From assembly GCA_001549895.1 (NCBI GenBank), contig AP014719.1:4402001-4466000 (forward strand): a stretch of 64,000 nucleotides of DNA, in the 5' to 3' direction. The stretch comes from Arthrobacter sp. Hiyo8 (lineage in GTDB: Bacteria > Actinomycetota > Actinomycetes > Actinomycetales > Micrococcaceae). Each line of letters begins with the position of its first letter. Positions within the stretch are counted from its first letter, which is position 1. The notes beneath the pieces are model-generated. The model was not told where the DNA came from. It was given only the letters and a program-made list of their open reading frames with translations, and searched no databases. This document shows positions 60,598 through 64,000 of this stretch, piece after piece. A program made the position numbers and the translations under genes.

Positions 60598-60738
60598 AGG
60601 GGAGTATCCCAAGCGCTACGTCCGTCAACACGCAAGGCACAGACGCCTCGCCGGGCCTAGCGGATCGCCGTTTGAGCGTTGTTGCCTTCGGGCATGGAGA
60701 CGCAGGCAGGTCGGAGAGACTTACGCCGTTTTGGCGTA
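60598..60738 (+). ncRNA. yybP-ykoY (manganese) riboswitch before terC
   Basis: The leader contains the conserved yybP-ykoY elements in order: AGGGGAGTA (60598-60606), CGTCAACA (60623-60630) and GAGAGACTTACGCC (60714-60727), with intervening paired regions. A TACGCC-GTTTT-GGCGTA hairpin (60722-60738) sits just before the GAAAGG ribosome site and start of the terC gene, a plausible switch that exposes the site when Mn(II) binds. A TAAAGT -10-like element is at 60581-60586. Confidence 0.85.
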
Positions 60739-60757
60739 CCTGCGAAAGGCATTTTAG

Positions 60758-61791
60758 ATGCAACTCCCCGCCTGGTTTGAGATCGGCTCCTTCGTCGTTC
60801 TCGGAATCATCCTCCTTGTCGACCTTCTCCTGGTGGTCAAGCGTCCGCACGAACCCTCCATGAAGGAAGCAGGCCTCTGGGTCGCTTTCTACGTCACCCT
60901 CGCCTTGGTGTTCGCCGGAGCGATGTTCGCCTTTGCCGGCCCGGAGCATGGCAGCCAGTTCATCGCCGGTTGGGTGACCGAATACAGCCTGAGTATCGAC
61001 AACCTCTTTGTCTTCATCATCATCATGGCGCGGTTCTCGGTGCCCGTAAGTACCAGCAGGAAGTGCTCATGGTGGGCATCATCATCGCCCTCGTCCTGCG
61101 CGGTATCTTCATTGCCCTGGGTGCCGTGGTGATTGAGCAGTTCAGTTGGGTCTTCTACATCTTCGGCGCGTTCCTGCTCTGGACCGCGTGGAAGCAAGCC
61201 ACGGACAACGGCGAAGACGAGGAAGACGGTGCCGAAAACCCGCTGATCGCCCGTATCCGCAAAGTTGTCCCGATGTCGGAGAAGTTCGACGGCGGCAAGC
61301 TTCGGACAACGGTCAACGGCAAGAAACTGTTCACTCCCATGCTGATCGTCTTCGTGACCATCGGCATGACGGACCTCCTGTTCGCCGTGGACTCCATTCC
61401 GGCCATCTTCGGACTGACGCAGAGCGCCTTCATCGTCTTCACCGCCAACATCTTCGCCCTCATGGGCCTGCGCCAGCTGTACTTCCTGCTTGGCGGACTC
61501 ATGAGCCGGCTGATCTACCTCAAGCACGCATTGTCGATCATCCTCGCCTTCATCGGCGTCAAGCTGGTCCTGCACGCCATGCACGTCAACGAACTGCCCT
61601 TCATCAACGGCGGCCACCACATCGAATGGGCTCCGGAGATCCCGACCTATGTGTCCCTCGCGGTCATCCTCGGCACCATCGTCGTGGCGGTTGTCGCGAG
61701 CCTCCTGACCCCGGCGGGCAGCAAGTCCAAGCTGGATGCCCGGCTCGAAGAAGATTCCCGCAAGAGCATGAACAAAGTCAGCGGCAACTAA
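60758..61791 (+). CDS. TerC/Alx-family membrane protein (Mn exporter-like)
   Basis: About 345 residues with nine or so helices. It starts MQLPAWFEIGSFVVLGIILL. The TerC signatures are EYSLSIDNLFVFIIIMARFS and LLFAVDSIPAIFGLTQSAFI, each with the conserved acidic residues thought to bind metal. Other parts: YIFGAFLLWTAWKQATDNGE and LALVFAGAMFAFAGPEHGSQ. One base restored near 61045 joins the halves. Preceded by a Mn-sensing riboswitch, which fits export of Mn(II), as for E. coli Alx and MntP leaders. Confidence 0.9.
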
Positions 61792-61871
61792 CACGGGTCA
61801 ACTGCGGAACGTTTCGGAGCCCCGCCCTTACTGTGGCCGGGCTCAGCGTTTGGCGGAGATATGCTCTTGGC

Positions 61872-63223
61872 ATGGCGTTGACCTCTCCGATGACCCTCGA
61901 TCCGGCAGCAGTACAGCGACGCACAGTCCGATTGCTGAGCACCGCACAACTGCTGAGCGGTGTGGGCAACGGCGCCACCCTGTCCATCGGATCGTTGCTT
62001 GCCGTCCAGCTCAGTGGATCGAGCGCCTGGGCGGGATCGGTCACCACTATCCTCACGCTCGCCGGTGCCGTCACTGCTTTGCCCCTGGCCGGTCTTGCCG
62101 AGCGCAGGGGCGCCGTTCCGGACTCGTCACCGGTCTCCTGGCCGCGATGCTTGGGGCAATCTTCATGATCGTCGCGGCGGCTACGGGGCTTTCGCGGTGC
62201 TCCTCCTTGGTGCAGCCCTGCTGGGTCTCGGCACGGCATCGAACCTCCAGGCGCGATTCGCCGCCGTCGATCTCGCCGCACCGGAGCACCGCGGACGATC
62301 GCTTGCAACCGTCGTCTGGGCAATCACCATCGGCGCCGTGGCCGGTCCGAACCTCATCCAACCTGGCGCTGCGGTGGGCGAAGCTCTGGGCCTGCCCGCA
62401 ATCTCCGGCCATTCGTCTTCTCCGTTGCCGGCCTCCTTCTGGCCGCGGTGTTACTGATGGCCGCACTGCGCCCGACCCGCTGTTGCTGCAAGGCGCCTGG
62501 CCGAGGGGACGCACGACGACGGCGGAAGCGCTGGCGCCCGTGCCGAAGCAGGAGGACCCCGACGTCGTTCATTGACTGCCGGATTCCAGGCCGTGCGGGC
62601 GTCTCCGCGCGCCAAGCTGGCCCTGACTGCGGTGGTTGCGGCGCATGGAATCATGGTGGCGGTCATGTCGATGACGCCGTTGCACCTGCAGGAGCTCGTC
62701 TCCACCGGGCCGGTTGGGGCCATGTGGGTCACGAGGGCGGCCACGCCATGGGTACCGACGCCCTGGTGATCATTGGATTTACGATTTCCCTCCACATCGC
62801 CGGCATGTTCGCTTTGTCGCCGCTGATGGGGTGGCTGACGGACAGGGCGGGCCGGATCCAGACGATCGTGCTGGGCTTCGTGCTGCTGGCGGTGGCTGTC
62901 GCCGTGGCCGGCTTCGGGCAGCAGGACCCGGCCTGGTCACGGTGGGGCTCGTGGTGCTCGGCCTAGGGTGGTCGGCCGCGACGATTTCAGGATCCACCCT
63001 GTTGGCCGAGAGCGTCGAGCGGCAGCAACGCGTCATCGTCCAGGGAGTCTCAGACACACTCATGGGGGCTGCCGGTGCCTTGGGCGGAGGCTTCTCCGGG
63101 CTCGTGCTGGGCTGGGTGGCTACGAGGGTCTGAACATGGCTTCCGGTGCCGTGGCCGTCGTCGTGCTGGCCGTCGTCGCGGCTTCGGTGAAGCGTCCGGC
63201 AGTACGGCCGGCGGCTGAGCTGA
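61872..63223 (+). CDS. MFS transporter
   Basis: About 450 residues with twelve likely helices, from ATG 61872 (MALTSPMTLDPAAVQRRTVR). Parts include LLSTAQLLSGVGNGATLSIG, LQARFAAVDLAAPEHRGRSL (the conserved cytoplasmic loop), SPRAKLALTAVVAAHGIMVA, SLHIAGMFALSPLMGWLTDR and VIVQGVSDTLMGAAGALGGG. At least six frame breaks are single-base losses. The exact end near 63223 depends on one more repair. No substrate signature. Confidence 0.75.
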
Positions 63224-63234
63224 ACAGCAGAACC

Positions 63235-64000
63235 TCAGTTCTTGCCGCGCACCATCCCCAGGAGCCGGTTGAAGATTCCTTCCCCGTCTTCGCCGATGCC
63301 ATCGTGATGGAAATCCCCTGTGGTCCAGGCCTGCAGTCCGCGGACGGCGGCCGCGGTTTCCATGGATAGCTGGAAGTCCACATAGATGTCGTCGCGGTAG
63401 ACAGCTGCCGCGACCGGCACAGTATTCGCCTTCAGCCGGGACACATCGTAGAGCGGTTTCCAGTCTTGTTTGCCGGCCAACAGCGCAGCCACTTCCTGCA
63501 GGGGCACGAGCGCTGGATCCTGTTCGAAGTACCAGGGGTAGACCATTTCGCCCGTAAGGAGCGGCTCCGCGGCGTCGGGATGGAACTCGGGGAACTCCCC
63601 GCTCACCCGCCACGCCGCCAGCCGGTCGCCTGCCCTGTCCGTAGATGGACTCGTGCAAGACCGCGTACAGGGGATTCGATGCCCGGGAAACGAGGCCGTA
63701 GACCTGTTCCAGAAAGGCGTCGGAGAGGCGTTCGCCCGCCGGAGACGGCACGAAGGCGTCCTCCAGGAGGGTGTGCAGGGCATCCACGCGGGCGTTCCCG
63801 CCCAGGAACGATCCCACCATTTGGAAGCGTTCCGTGGTGAGGCGTTCTCCGCTGGGCAGCCGCTCGTCCGTCGATTCCAGATGCCGCGCGATCCGGGTGA
63901 CCCGCTTGCGGTCCTCCGGGTACCACCCGAAGTATTCCGCGTTGCGTTCCGCGACCCGTTGGAAAGTCGCCTTGTAGACGCGTTCGGCCGGACCTTCCAG
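63235..64000 (-). CDS. Proline iminopeptidase-like S33 hydrolase (partial, N-terminus outside window)
   Basis: The minus strand carries the C-terminal part of an alpha/beta hydrolase: YFGWYPEDRKRVTRIARHLE, FQMVGSFLGGNARVDALHTL, DRLAAWRVSGEFPEFHPDAA, LTGEMVYPWYFEQDPALVPL and VPVAAAVYRDDIYVDFQLSM, followed by a final WTTGDFHHDGIGEDGEGIFN with the conserved His. One base restored near 63630 joins the two frames. The pattern, including EMVYPWYFE, is that of serine peptidase family S33 proline iminopeptidases. The catalytic Ser lies upstream of the window. Convergent with the MFS gene. Confidence 0.82.
   Translation of the reverse strand, partial: WKVRPNASTRRLSNGSRNATRNTSGGTRRTASGSPGSRGIWNRRTSGCPAENASPRNASKWWDRSWAGTPAWMPCTPSWRTPSCRLRRANASPTPFWNRSTASFPGHRIPCTRSCTSPSTDRAGDRLAAWRVSGEFPEFHPDAAEPLLTGEMVYPWYFEQDPALVPLQEVAALLAGKQDWKPLYDVSRLKANTVPVAAAVYRDDIYVDFQLSMETAAAVRGLQAWTTGDFHHDGIGEDGEGIFNRLLGMVRGKN

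Overview
The window is high-G+C DNA from an actinobacterium, most likely a member of the Micrococcaceae close to Arthrobacter. The evidence is a mycoredoxin-type glutaredoxin with its CGYC centre, CoaE fused to a GrpB/UPF0157 domain, an EF-G2-like GTPase, a PaaX-family regulator behind a kynurenine operon, GTG and TTG starts, and the core block polA / rpsA / coaE / uvrB / terC. I see no phage, transposase, plasmid origin, CRISPR array, tRNA or rRNA.

Technical caveat: most long genes, including essential ones (polA, rpsA, uvrB, coaE, rnz), are broken by single-base losses. At every junction checked in detail, restoring one base in a short run, mostly of C or G, brings back the conserved protein. 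These look like systematic sequencing or assembly deletions, not pseudogenes. I therefore annotate each as one gene spanning its frames and name the approximate junctions.

Layout. 1-5.1 kb (minus): two tandem heavy-metal-type RND transporters with a short adaptor-like lipoprotein between them and a small coupled ORF in front. 5.2-10.3 kb (minus): a secreted lipoprotein, a soluble PAS hybrid histidine kinase and RNase Z. 10.4-18.3 kb (mostly plus): dienelactone hydrolase-like protein, AlkD-type repair protein, a YhcG-type nuclease on the minus strand flanked by short tandem repeats, DUF1918, a DedA/VTT membrane protein behind an iron-box-like site, an acyl-CoA thioesterase/lipoate ligase pair, and a YdeP-like molybdopterin oxidoreductase. 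18.3-32.7 kb: mycoredoxin, sugar-efflux MFS, APC permease, Nramp transporter behind an MntR-like box, thioredoxin reductase, GNAT, NUDIX, DeoR regulator, TMEM175 channel, an alcohol dehydrogenase whose ribosome site lies in a long hairpin, a PHP hydrolase, DUF305 and DUF6153-like copper-island-type genes, and a stomatin-like protein.

32.7-43 kb: HrpB helicase, M50 peptidase and EF-G2 on plus; hydrolase, YrdC/YciO protein and a LolA-like/ABC transporter operon on minus. 43-46 kb (minus): tryptophan 2,3-dioxygenase, kynureninase and a PaaX-type regulator, preceded by a strong, apparently leaderless promoter with an overlapping dyad. 46-64 kb: HAD protein, Pit phosphate transporter plus small partner, DHFR-like protein, hotdog thioesterase, polA, Eis-like acetyltransferase, polysaccharide deacetylase, rpsA with promoter and terminator, YigZ, coaE-grpB, uvrB, a manganese (yybP-ykoY) riboswitch with terC, an MFS transporter and a partial proline iminopeptidase.

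Themes: metal homeostasis recurs (RND pair, Nramp with MntR-like site, TerC with Mn riboswitch, DUF305/DUF6153, iron-box-like site), next to thiol redox control, DNA repair (alkD, polA, uvrB) and tryptophan catabolism.
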